This document shows, in pieces, positions 27,701 through 39,600 of a stretch of DNA of 64,000 bases (its first letter is position 1; every line of letters begins with the position of its first letter). The DNA is taken from positions 25,340,727-25,404,726 of the forward strand of contig NW_023998415.1 in assembly GCF_014805625.2 (NCBI RefSeq), given 5' to 3'. This stretch comes from Glossina fuscipes (taxonomy: Eukaryota; Arthropoda; Insecta; Diptera; Glossinidae). Position numbers and translations under genes: made by a program. Below the pieces are notes generated by a model that did no database searches, was not told the origin of the DNA, and saw nothing but the letters and a program-made list of their open reading frames with translations.

Positions 27701-30700
27701 TAAGCACCCTAACGAATCCAATATGGATAGTAGTGATGGATTTGCGGTGCCTGGGTTTTAATGCTTGACTTGAAAATTTCAACTAAATATCTAACATTTT
27801 CTTAAGGAACCTCGCATTCAAAACGAATATACGAATGACTGAATGAATGCATGGATTTTGTGTACCTTTAGCTTATTTTATGCATAACTCGTAAAGTTTA
27901 GCTTCAATTGTGGATATGCGAATGTTTCGCAGATTAGATACGAGCAGGCGAAGCGTAATATCACTTTTAATTTCCAACATTCGTTTGAGCCTTTGTTATA
28001 CTTACGAACCCAACTCTTTTACCCTATTATTAGGTTCTTTTAGATGAGTTTTTTAAGATTTTTTTTTAATATTTTCTTCATTTTGATTTCAATTTTTCTC
28101 TTTCCTTTACTTTCCGCCAAGTCATTATACAGTAATTGGAGCATAGAAATGCTTTTGAATTTTTGCGTTTTTTAAGGCAATTTTCGTTAGTAATTAAGGA
28201 AAATATTTTACGTACGGACTTTTATCAAAAATTTATCCAAAAATTTTATGAATCAAATTTTTTCGTTAAGATTTTAATAAAGTTTTCATTTAGTTCTGTG
28301 CTGTTTCGGCTTTCAACCGCAATAACTTTAAGCACGAGTGATAATATAAAGTTTGTCTGCAGTCATGCCGTACAATTCTTTTTCTTATTATAATTCCTCG
28401 TCATCATCATCATCATCATTATTATCATCATCATTGTCATTATCATCTTTTTCTGTCGTTTACTTAATGTTGATTATACGCAAACATTTATGTTAAATTA
28501 AGTTTTATCCTTTTTCGGTTCTTTTCATTTTCTTCTTCTTTTTCTTCTTTTTTTTTTCTTTTTTTGTGGTTTATGAAATTCACCAAATAAATGCATGCCA
28601 GCAAGCTTAGCAAGCTCTCGGAATAAATGCAACCATGTGAACATATGTACGTTGTTAAGTGTGAAGAGTGGAGGTGTTGTTGCGCTATGTAACCTAATTT
28701 AACACTTGAAAGTTTTTTACTTAAATGTTTTCGTAACTTTGCTGTTAGTTTCCCTGCCCCGAGTTTCTCATAAAATTGTTTTCCTTACGACTTTTAAACA
28801 TGCTTCATCTTAAGCTTGTTTTAAGTCTTACCTGAATCGGCAATAATAAAATTTTTCCTACCTTTCGCTTTTCTAAGCTGAAAAGAAGAAGAAGACAAAA
28901 TACAATTAAGATTTTTTTATAAATTTTCTAAAGCATGACGAAAAAGGATTACAGTTTACTTAAAGAGTTTCTATAATAATTTTCTTTGTTTCTACCCTCG
29001 CTTTACACATACTCACGTCCCTCGAATATATCACTTGGGAGTTTCCTTAATAATATAAAAAAAATCTTAATCCATAGAAACGTTTTAGTTATGTGTGAAA
29101 AACTTGAAGAAATTAAAAAAAAAAAAAAAAAACGAAGCCACATTATGTGCATGAAAGGCCATCTTCGTGTATCGTTCGTCCCCTATAGACTGAAACATTA
29201 CAGCTTAAAACACTAGCTCTCTGTTATTCCCCAAAAAACTTTAGAGCTATTGAAATCCTCGATTTGACCATTAAAAAGAAAGCTATTAAAAGAAAGCTGA
29301 TAAGAAAAAGAAGAAAAAATTTAAAAGAATTTGCACTGAAATGGCAAAATATTTGTCGTCGCAAAAACGCAGCCAAAAGAAAATGAAAAAATGAAATAAT
29401 ACAACGGAATTAGCAAAATAGATTACATACATCATTGTCATATGGCATCGAATTCTCAAAGATGATACGAAATCATTATGTCTATCAATTTTTATCTAAA
29501 AATACTAAAAATTACGTTTATATGTCCATATAAAGGCACATGTCAGGGGAGGCGTGACATAGCATACATGTTCTCTTCTCGTCCAAATTTTCTACATTCA
29601 TTTACGTGTGTACGTGTGGCAATTTTTTTCTTTTCTCTATGGCAGGCCTTTCATAATATGGCTTTGAATGAGGAGCTAATATAAAGCGATACGGTTCCGC
29701 CCATTTTCACTTGGTTCAATAGGTTTTTGAGTGTAAATAAGTTAACGTAACATATTTCATCGAAAAAAATCTGATAATTGCAACATCGGACAGATGGACA
29801 GACATACTTCGAACAATTCCGAAAATAATTCGAAATCAATTAGATATTAACTCAAGTCTCTCACTCAATATTACGATTTTTATTGCATATGGCAGCCACT
29901 TTCTTTATAATGGTTCGTCGGGCGATCATCTGAGCTGTGCGTGAAATTTTATTCACCTTTTGGCTTAGCGAGTACGACATTGATTAAGAGTATTGCAAAT
30001 TCGCATTCGTCAAAAGCTAATCAACATCGATTAAAAAGCGTTCATCCGATAGACGATCGAGACGCGTTTTTTAGATCGAAGATCGTGAAAGGGAAATGGA
30101 TCGATGAGTGCTTTCCTTATTTTAGCTTTCATTTCCTATAAGACAGAGCACACCGCGTGTGAAAAACTTAGTTTCTTTCTACGCTCAAGAGTATGCTTTC
30201 GATTATCCGACAGCAAATAAAGGACACTTTCCACAATTTCCATTCGAATTATCCTCATATCCGTATTTCATAGCGATGAACACTTTCATCCGAGTTTAAT
30301 CATTCCAACCAAGAAAGCATTGGCATTACGCTGCTTTGGCTGAGATAAAGCTACCAAACTGGAAAGTAAAGACAGTACAAGTACAAAATAAATGAATAAA
30401 GAACTTGATGAAGATTGCTTCGGCTTCCCCATTGGCTCTCTGCTGCACGCTATAAATTTTAAAAAGAAGCGTAACCGATCGTTTAACTTCGTATTATGTA
30501 ATTGTGTAATTTTTTCTTTTTTTCTTTTTGTTTGATCCCAAGTCAGAAGAAGATTAGCTCAATGCACTTGAGAAAATCTATTATAATACTTATCAGTAAG
30601 TTTATCACATTGTAAACAAGATTTCAAAGAAAGAAAAGTAAAGCAAAAAAGAAAAAAAAAAGAAAACAACCAAAGCCTGCTTCTTCCGCATAATGTTTTT

Positions 30701-33700
30701 CTCTTATTGTTTACAGATTAACTTATCAGCGTGTGGCATTAAAAGAAATTAGACTGCAAGAGGAAGAAGGTGCCCCGTTTACGGCGATACGTGAAGCCTC
30801 CCTATTAAAAGAACTGAAACACTCAAATATTGTAACGTTGCACGATATTGTACATACCAGGGAAACGTTAACATTTGTATTTGAATATGTGGTAAGTCAG
30901 ACAGACATTTAATTAATGGGGCATTGCACTTTCTTATAAATAATGATACGAATTATTTATTCCGTTTAGAATACCGATCTATCACAGTATATGGAAAAGC
31001 ATCCAGGCGGCCTCGATCATCGCAATGTACGTTTATTTCTATTTCAATTGTTGCGAGGTCTTTCCTACTGCCATAAACGTCGTGTTTTGCATCGTGATGT
31101 TAAACCTCAAAATTTATTAATTAGTGATTGCGGTGAACTGAAATTGGCCGATTTCGGTTTAGCGAGAGCAAAAAGTGTACCCAGTCATACGTATTCACAC
31201 GAAGTGGTTACACTTTGGTACCGTCCACCAGGTAATCAAATCAAATTTAATGTTTCATTCTTCGCCTAATCGTCACGTCACGTATATATTTTATTGTGAA
31301 TGAATGAATTTTCAACTGTCACTTATTATTATGCCAAGCAATGCTAACAAACAGTAAAAACGAAAAAAAAATTAAAAGTTTTCTTTATGCCTTCTATGTC
31401 GTAATTAGTAAGCAAATTCTTTGTTTGCCATTGTTCGACGAACAACTTGTTTGTGTTTATCTTCTTATTGTTCATTTTCTTTCTTCTTCGTCGGGATTGT
31501 TTTTAGCAGGAAAAACTTTTATTTGAATTTTTATTTTGTTCTTATGGTTTGTCAAAGATTGCTGAATAAATAGTTTTCATTTGGTTTGTTCCATAGTAAG
31601 ATGATTAAAAGAAAAAATCCAAAATGTCTGGTAACTTTTTTCTGCCCTTTTTTCCCATCACCCAAAAAAAGAAAAACAATGATTGGTCTACTAATTCTAT
31701 TGTTCCAACTGTAACATCCCGCCACACGCACCAGCAAAGCCATTCAAGTGCATATAATGGGTTATTACTTGAAAAACTCTCCGCGGTTTTTTTTTCGCGG
31801 TTTCGAACTTCCTTTTTTGTGTGTAGCCTGCTCTTTTCTGATGCTTAGCGCCCCCGCTATTCCCCGACAGCTTGAATGCGGGACTCGCTCCACCAGATGC
31901 AAAATTTCATTAACTTTTTCAGTGACTGGGCGAGTGTGAGAGTGAGTTGCATATTTGAATCGAGCAAAACACTTCTGGATCATTCATTTACTCACAGCAT
32001 TGTCATCGTATACTTTACATATTTTTCGCCATGTTTTTGCAGAGTTTTTAAATTTTTTATATAGTAAAAAAGCATCACATGGCGTATTTCTTCAGATATT
32101 TCACTCACTTGCAAGTCAAAACAATTTTTGAGACGAGCAAAGGATTTGAAAACTGCCTGCACAAAAAATGTGAGCTGAAAGATCACCTTTCAAGCAGGTA
32201 CTCGTTTGAGACAATCATGTGATTGCTGCCCGAGATATAGATATCAACATCATCGCGCGGAGAAATTGCACTGTTTGCCTACAAAGCAATATATCTTACG
32301 AGGTTCCATGTACATCTCGAAATATTTTCACTGACTAATGCGAGTGCCAGGAAAACAGTTAACTTGTTTACCGTTGCGAAACAATTGACAAAAGGACCAG
32401 TGTTCAGATAATGTCCAATTGCTGCATAATGCGCAACTGCCGATCCAAATTTCGATTCAATTGGTGAAGCATTAAATAAATGATTTCTGATCTCTTCCCT
32501 TATAAAATTTCCTTCGGGAAATGCCAATCAAAACATCCATCAAGGCAAGTCCTTCGGTTGAACGAATTATGATCGCGTTTAAACTTCTAGGAGAATTTCA
32601 CCTGATGGTGCTCGAGGTTCTTTACCAATCATGTAGAGTTTTGTACAGCTTCCTTATAGGGGTTTGATGCCTTGATGGACACGGGCTGCCTACAACCATC
32701 GGCAATCATTTCCCCAGGGCGAAAGTCAATCCCTTTTGACGGGGGCCTTGCTAGCCTGAAAAGTTTTGCACAAGTATAAGAGTGCATTGAAATTTGTGCA
32801 GAGGTTTAAGAAAAAAAGTATCCATCGACGTTTGCATTTCCGACGCAAATTTCCTTCGCTCTGTTTTGTTTCTTAAAAGTACGAAAATTGTTAGCAAATG
32901 CCATTATACCGGGGAGAATGATGTGCACACGAAAGTGTGCTTCGGGAGTGGGATTTTCAATATTTTGTTTCAATTTGACTTGACCTCTCAAACAGTCATT
33001 CCATTAGATTTGAAGAAATTTGCTGAGTATTTTCAATTGTAACATTCACTGCTGACGACACTAAGCTAAGGACATTGCAAGTGTGTCGCCCTCTGCTATT
33101 CGAATAGTGAAAGCAACAATATTTCGAAGAGCTAAAGTTAAAGCTAAAGCCTGGCAAGGATTAAATGTGACAACAGACATGATTCCTGCATGATAGTTGG
33201 GTTTAATAGTGAAAAAATTTAAAAGAGAACAAGAAAAGTCATATTTTCCGTTTTTTAACATTATTTGCACTAAGTAACAATGTATAAAATAGGTATGGAA
33301 CATTACAAATATTTACCGGATGTAGTTAAAAATAATCGGTTCTACCCCTCTCACTCTTTAAAAAAGAAAAAAAAAAAAAACGAAAAGAAAAATAAAAACA
33401 AACAAACTTTCTCGAGGTTAAATGTTCATGTCAGGTGGTGGGGTGCTTATCGAACTTTTGCCTTACGGAGATTGGTGCATTTTCCTTATTTGCTTATTTT
33501 TTCCTTATGTTTATCGCGTTGTTAAAAAAAAAAAAAAAAAAACAGAAAACAAAAAAGTATGAAAAGGAGAAGAAGAAATGAATGTAGCAAGCAAAACAGA
33601 AAGCATTACTAATTGAATTAAATATCAAGCGTGCATGGACCTGCTTGGTAAATGGAGCCTTCGTTAAAATGGCTTAAGTGAGGCAGTTATTACAATTTTA

Positions 33701-34402
33701 TTTATTTATTAATTTTTTTCTTTTTATTTTTTTTATTTTTTTTATTTCTTAATAGTCTTACTTTAATTTTCATTGTGTTTATCTGAATATTTATTGCAAT
33801 AAAAATTTGCATAAAAACCGATAGAGAGAGTGAGAGAGAGAGAGAGAGAGATAGAGATAGATAGGAAAAGAGAAAGAAATTGTTTTTTTCTTTCACTTTG
33901 CTATTATTATTGTTGTTGGTGTTGTTGAAGTTTTCGATTAATTCGTTTCAATATTGCTTAAAAATTTGCCTGTAGACACAGAAGCTTTTTATTTATTCTG
34001 CCAATTTTCTTTCATGCAATTTAATTATTTTGCTGTAAAAGACAGCCCAAAAGCTAAGCTCGCTCGTCTTTTTTATTACTCTGTTCATTGCATAATATTA
34101 CTGCTGCCAATTCAATATCGGAGCATCTGTTGCCTAGTTTGCAATAGCATCCGTTTCCGTTTTATTCCGATTATACTCTATCTACTTGGTTTGCTGCTCT
34201 CTATCTCTCTATCTCTTTCTTTTTCTCTGCTTCCTTCATTCTTCCTCTTGCCCACTTTTTTCAATGTTTACACTTTATAGGAATTGATAGTGAAAATCCA
34301 TGTTTATTCGTATAACGATTATAACAAAAGCAACGACGTTCCTTGTTAAAGATTTTCAATCAATTTTATTTACTTATTTATAAAATAAATTATAGAAAAT
34401 GA

Positions 34403-34433
<31 letters not shown>

Positions 34434-34484
34434 GTATGTATGCATGCATGTGTTATATGTGCATACAATATGGCTTGGCTTTTC

Positions 34485-34527
<43 letters not shown>

Positions 34528-36562
34528 CTCTTGCTTAAAAAAATTCGTTTCATATGTACGTAATCATGCAGCTAGAAAATTGCCTTTTGTTAAAGAATGT
34601 TTTGCTGCTTTTTTTCTTTTTTTAATTTTCTTTAGAAAAAAACCCCACAAAAAAAAGGCCAGAAAAGAAAGGAAGAAAAAAAAGAAAACTGTAATCAGAT
34701 TTGCAGATTATTGCATAATAACCAACTGTATAGAGAGAATGTTCCTTTGTGTTGTACTACAGTTTTTATTATCCAATTGAATTAAATAATTTATTGAACA
34801 ATTTTGTACTCTTGGTCTACGGGTTACTTTCATTTCATCAAACATTTTAATATTTCTACCATATAAAGACACACCTGGGAATCCTCTATAAACTAACCAT
34901 GCTCATGGTTGGCATAAATTTCTAAGCCGCTTAGTAGTAGTCATGCCAGACTGTCTGTGAGAACTTTGCTAAGTGAGAGTTTTTTTTGTCCCTTTTTTTT
35001 AATTTTTTTTTTTTGTTTTTTTTTTGTATTTTCCATCCATAAGTTTGTTAACATACTTCCAAATCACTATATAGGATTAAATAGAATTTGATTATATATG
35101 TGCTGTGATGTCCGAGATTTGCATTCATAAGTAATGCTGCAGTGGCAGTGAAACAAAATATTTAATAATTCGTCTTTGGACAAATTCTGTACACTTCGGC
35201 GTCAAATAGATAACTAACAACAACAATGACAATTGAAAGAGTTATGTATAATTGCTTTGATACTCATCACATCACAAAACTTGCGCTTGCACTTTGTTAA
35301 TTTATCGCCGTGTTAGTGGTTGATCGATCAGACCTTCATTTACACCGGTTTTCCCGAATGCACATACGAGGCAACCGTGTCAGTGTTCAGTTTCAGTTGA
35401 ATATCTCTTATGTCGTAACCAAAGTTAAAGCTTTTTTTTGCTTATGGAGAGCAGATCACATTCACTCTCCTACTGAAGGTAAATTTCGAAATGTTTGCCT
35501 CAATTTTCACTCTGCTGCGGATTGTAAATTAAAGTTCGCTCACTGCTTCAACAGTTAAAAGAAAACGAACAAATGAATTTTACAGAAAAACCAAGATAAA
35601 CAAAAGGAGTAGGAGTAGTTAAGTGACCGACGTGACGCGATCGAATCAACGCATCTACGTCGCACTTTTTCTTACTTTTTTTTCCATTATCTTGGACTTG
35701 GACAACATCCCGGATTTGAGTTATAATAGCAGAAATATCGACATGCTTTGTATATACGAGGTGCTTTTAAAAAAAAAAAGTCACTTTTTTATTTCTCTTG
35801 AAAAATATTTATATTGTCCTCTTCAAAGCAATCATCCTTCTGCCGGCGCTTTTTACAATCTTCGTAACACTTTTGATTTGTGCTTTTTGGTATGGCCTCG
35901 AGCTCTTTAGTGGAACTTCATGGGTCTCGTCTGTTTTGGGAACAGGCTAAAAAAGTTGCGAGCAAACAATGTTAAAATTTAGCAATTTGGAAACGTCTCA
36001 TGCCCTAAAAACCTCAAAAAATTGCATGACATGACCCAACCGATGTGCCGACAATCTCAGTCACCTCTCTTATAGTGATTCGACAATTCTCTATAACAAT
36101 TTTCTTGGCTGCTGCACCGTTTTCATCGATTGTTGACTTGCTGGGCCGTTCGTGGCGGTCATCGTTATTAACATTTTCTGGGGCTTCTTTGAAGAGCTTA
36201 TACCACTTGCAAACATATTTTTGGTCCAAACTAGAGTTGATCCATTTTTTTCAAAATATTTTTGTCAAAAAACTCTTTTGTGAACACATTCCCCAAGAGT
36301 AAAAGTTCTACACTTAGAAAGTATGCAACCACTTGTGCAGACACTTCTGCTTCTTCCTAATAAGCCCCACTCTAGAGACTATTACGGCTGATGCAACAAG
36401 TTTAGCTTTCGGTAGTAGTTAGCTGCAAATATTGAAACTAATGTGAATTCAATTTTTTCGCGAAACTTTTCATGAAACCATAGAAAATATGTTACATCAG
36501 ATACGGATATAAAGATGGATTTAATCGTTAGATGCATTTGATCAGCTCTCTCTCTCTCTCCT

Positions 36563-36621
<59 letters not shown>

Positions 36622-39600
36622 CTCTCTATCTCCTATCAAGGAGATGTATATTCTTTATGAGATTAATTGTAACATATTTTTATGCGTTGCAAATATTTAA
36701 TAAATTTAATATACTTTTCGGGTCAGATTGAAAAGAATGCCCTGATCAGTATGAATTGAGGTTCGATTTTCCAAACTCGACAATAATCTAATTATGATTT
36801 CTATATGCAAACAGCATCTTTTCCCAAAGCAATATATATTTTTGAGTTGCGCTACGTGCTTTTGTTGCGTTGAAATATCTTTTCTAAAGCTTAACTATTA
36901 CCAGCTTATGATGTACTGACGGAGTGCATCAGTCTGATAAATTTTGTACAATTTTTCACAGTTTAGAAAAAAAAAAAGGATCAAATTAATTTTCATAGAG
37001 TCATCATTGTGTCTATTTGTTCTAAATTTTCTTGTCTTTTTTTTTTTTATTAGATGTCCTGCTTGGTAGCACCGAATATTCAACATCGCTGGATATGTGG
37101 GGCGTGGGTTGTATATTTGTTGAAATGGTAACTGGTATGCCAACATTCCCCGGTATACGCGATACATACGATCAATTGGATAAAATTTTTAAGCTATTGG
37201 GTACACCCACCGAAGAAACGTGGCCCGGGTGCACCCATTATCCTGGTTATAAACCTCATAAATTAGGTATTATTTAATGTTTTCATAAATAAATTCTCTT
37301 ATAATTGGAAATTTATAATGATTTCTTGACTTTTGTCGGTCCTTCTTTCCATTTACTTATTTATTTATTTATTTTCTCTTTTTTCAAGGTGTCTATCGTC
37401 CTCGCAAATTGGGTCACAATTTTCCTAGACTGTATGATATTGTTGAGGGTGAAGCGATAGCAAACGCTTTCCTGCAATTAAATCCTGATAAAAGAATAGG
37501 TGCCGAAGAGGCGTTACATCATAACTATTTTGCACAATTGCCAAAAAAATTATATGAATTGCCCGACGGTAAGTTTTAATTTAATTCATTTCGTCTTTTT
37601 TTCTTCTTCTCTTTATTCTGTTTATTCTAATGCCTCCATTCGTGATTGTTAATTAAAGAAATACAAAAAAAAGAATATATTTGCTCTGGATATAAAATCC
37701 ACCACTGAGCGACGCGGGTAGAATCATTTTGTTTTTTTTTCATTTTTTTTTTCATAATGTATGTAACACCGAAAAGAAAGCCTCAGAAACCCTATAAAGT
37801 ATTTATATTCTTGATCAGCGTTCAATTCTGAATTGGTTAGGCCATGTCTACGTGGCGTTGGCTGCTGGCGCCCTCCTCGTTGCAGATATGAAAATATCAA
37901 CTTCAAATTTGATAGACACATTGGAAGTTTCTGCATGCAGATTGGTATTGACAATGGGCCAAATTGGTCGGAGCAGAAGTCCGTGAATGGAGCGTAAACT
38001 GAACATAACTCGCTTTCTCTTAACAAAAGTGTGTGGGCTTTTGCTCGTTACTCAGATTATTTTTCACTTTTTTGCGGTTTTTATGTCCATTTATCATAAG
38101 GCAAAGCAGACAGCATTCTTTAAACTATTTTGTACATTCCTCAAATGGAGATATATTATCTGCCTAAAAACGAGCCAATTCCGAAATGGATATGGTAGAC
38201 ACCGCGACGTGTTGGTTTCAATTTTTCTTACTAATACCAGCGATATGGATCTCCAATAAAAGGACTTGGAGAGTAGAATGCGAGTAGTCTGCCAAATGTG
38301 TTAATTCTAAATTAATTGTAGTAGATCTCTTGACTTAGTGGATGAGTGTTATCTTAAAAATACCTTCGATATAGGTATAAAATGAAAGGTAATGGATTGC
38401 AGAATGCGATAAACTGTGTTAATTACAATTTAACTGTGGTGAACTTTTAATACATAAAGTCTTGGGGCCGGGTTTAGGAAAAGCCGAGTTCTTCGGCATT
38501 AAAATCTTAAGTGGGCCAAGCGTTTATGATGCGGTGGGTATGCGAGATTCGGCGCCCGCCGAATATGACTTTCTTACTTGTTTTATTTCCTGGGCCCGTC
38601 AAACAAAATAAAGTTTTAATTAAATGTACATTCAATTATTTCCAGTTCTTTTTAACTGTTTTTTTCCTTTCCGAAGATGATTCGGAGGCGAAAAACTAAA
38701 ATTAGAAGTAAAGTAATATAGTAGAAAATGTAAATGCGTAAATTAAAATTCATGTAAACATCACGTCAAATATGTTTCGGTCGTTGCACTGCTACTAACA
38801 TTTGATTATATGTGTTCGTTAAATAACAACCGAAAAGTGTAAAGTGTGGAAAAAGTAATTTAATTAAACTAACACGTGAACTACTTGCATAAAAAAAAGA
38901 AGAAAAGGAAGAAGAAGGAATGGAAAGAAACCCAGCACAAACGGATACGGGAAAAAGACTTTTTTAATTACAACATTTTTTGGGCAGAAATATCAATACA
39001 AAAAAAAAAAAATAATAATAAAAGATGAAAATGCTTTGATTCTTTGCGAAAAACGAAAAGACAAACGAATAAGAGACTTGCACTTACAATAGCTACAATA
39101 GTACTTGAATAGTACCGCTGTTATAAGCAGTTCATTCTTAATTACAGTTTTGCCTTCTTTGCTGCTTCCAAGCTTAGCCATAAAATGAGCAAACAAAATA
39201 TTAATATAATTGGGGTTATATCGCATTTCCTTGCATTGAAATCGCTAGCTTATATCGTTAATGTTAATTGCAGCATACTAAATAGTTCTTATTAACTCTA
39301 ACTACACTTTATGCAGCGCTTGATTGACTTCTAACTGTATGCATGCAAAACAAATGCCTATTAATAATAAGTATTAACGATAATACTTGAGCAAATTTAT
39401 GAAAAAAAATCGTAGTGCAAATTTGATTAAGCAATTCAAAATTAAATCCGTATAAAAATTAACAAAAAAAAAAAGAAAAAAAAAAAAAAATGTTAACAAA
39501 CAATTTTATAAATGCAAAAAGCGATGTGTTCAATAGGAAAATGAAAAAACGAGTTATCTAAAATTACAGTTGGTAAGGTGCTTCCTTTCTCTTAATGAAA

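Larger units (their letters stand above)
18770..30716 (+). other. Eip63E intron 2 (11.9 kb)
   Basis: The borders are GTAAGT and TTTACAG. It holds repeat relics near 19618 and 23448, a duplicated block with microsatellite at 21530-21925, a mariner-like end near 25262 and a trinucleotide repeat near 28401. No nested gene is recognised. Confidence 0.85.
31232..37053 (+). other. Eip63E intron 4 (5.8 kb)
   Basis: The borders are GTAATC and TTATTAG. It separates RPP from D of the activation-segment RPPD. It contains several CT/AG and AT microsatellites, A-runs and a mariner relic at 35755-36300. No nested gene is recognised. Confidence 0.85.

Noticed and set aside
36382..36639. Arg-Glu repeat ORF on the minus strand
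   Set aside because: It is a translation of an interrupted CT microsatellite.
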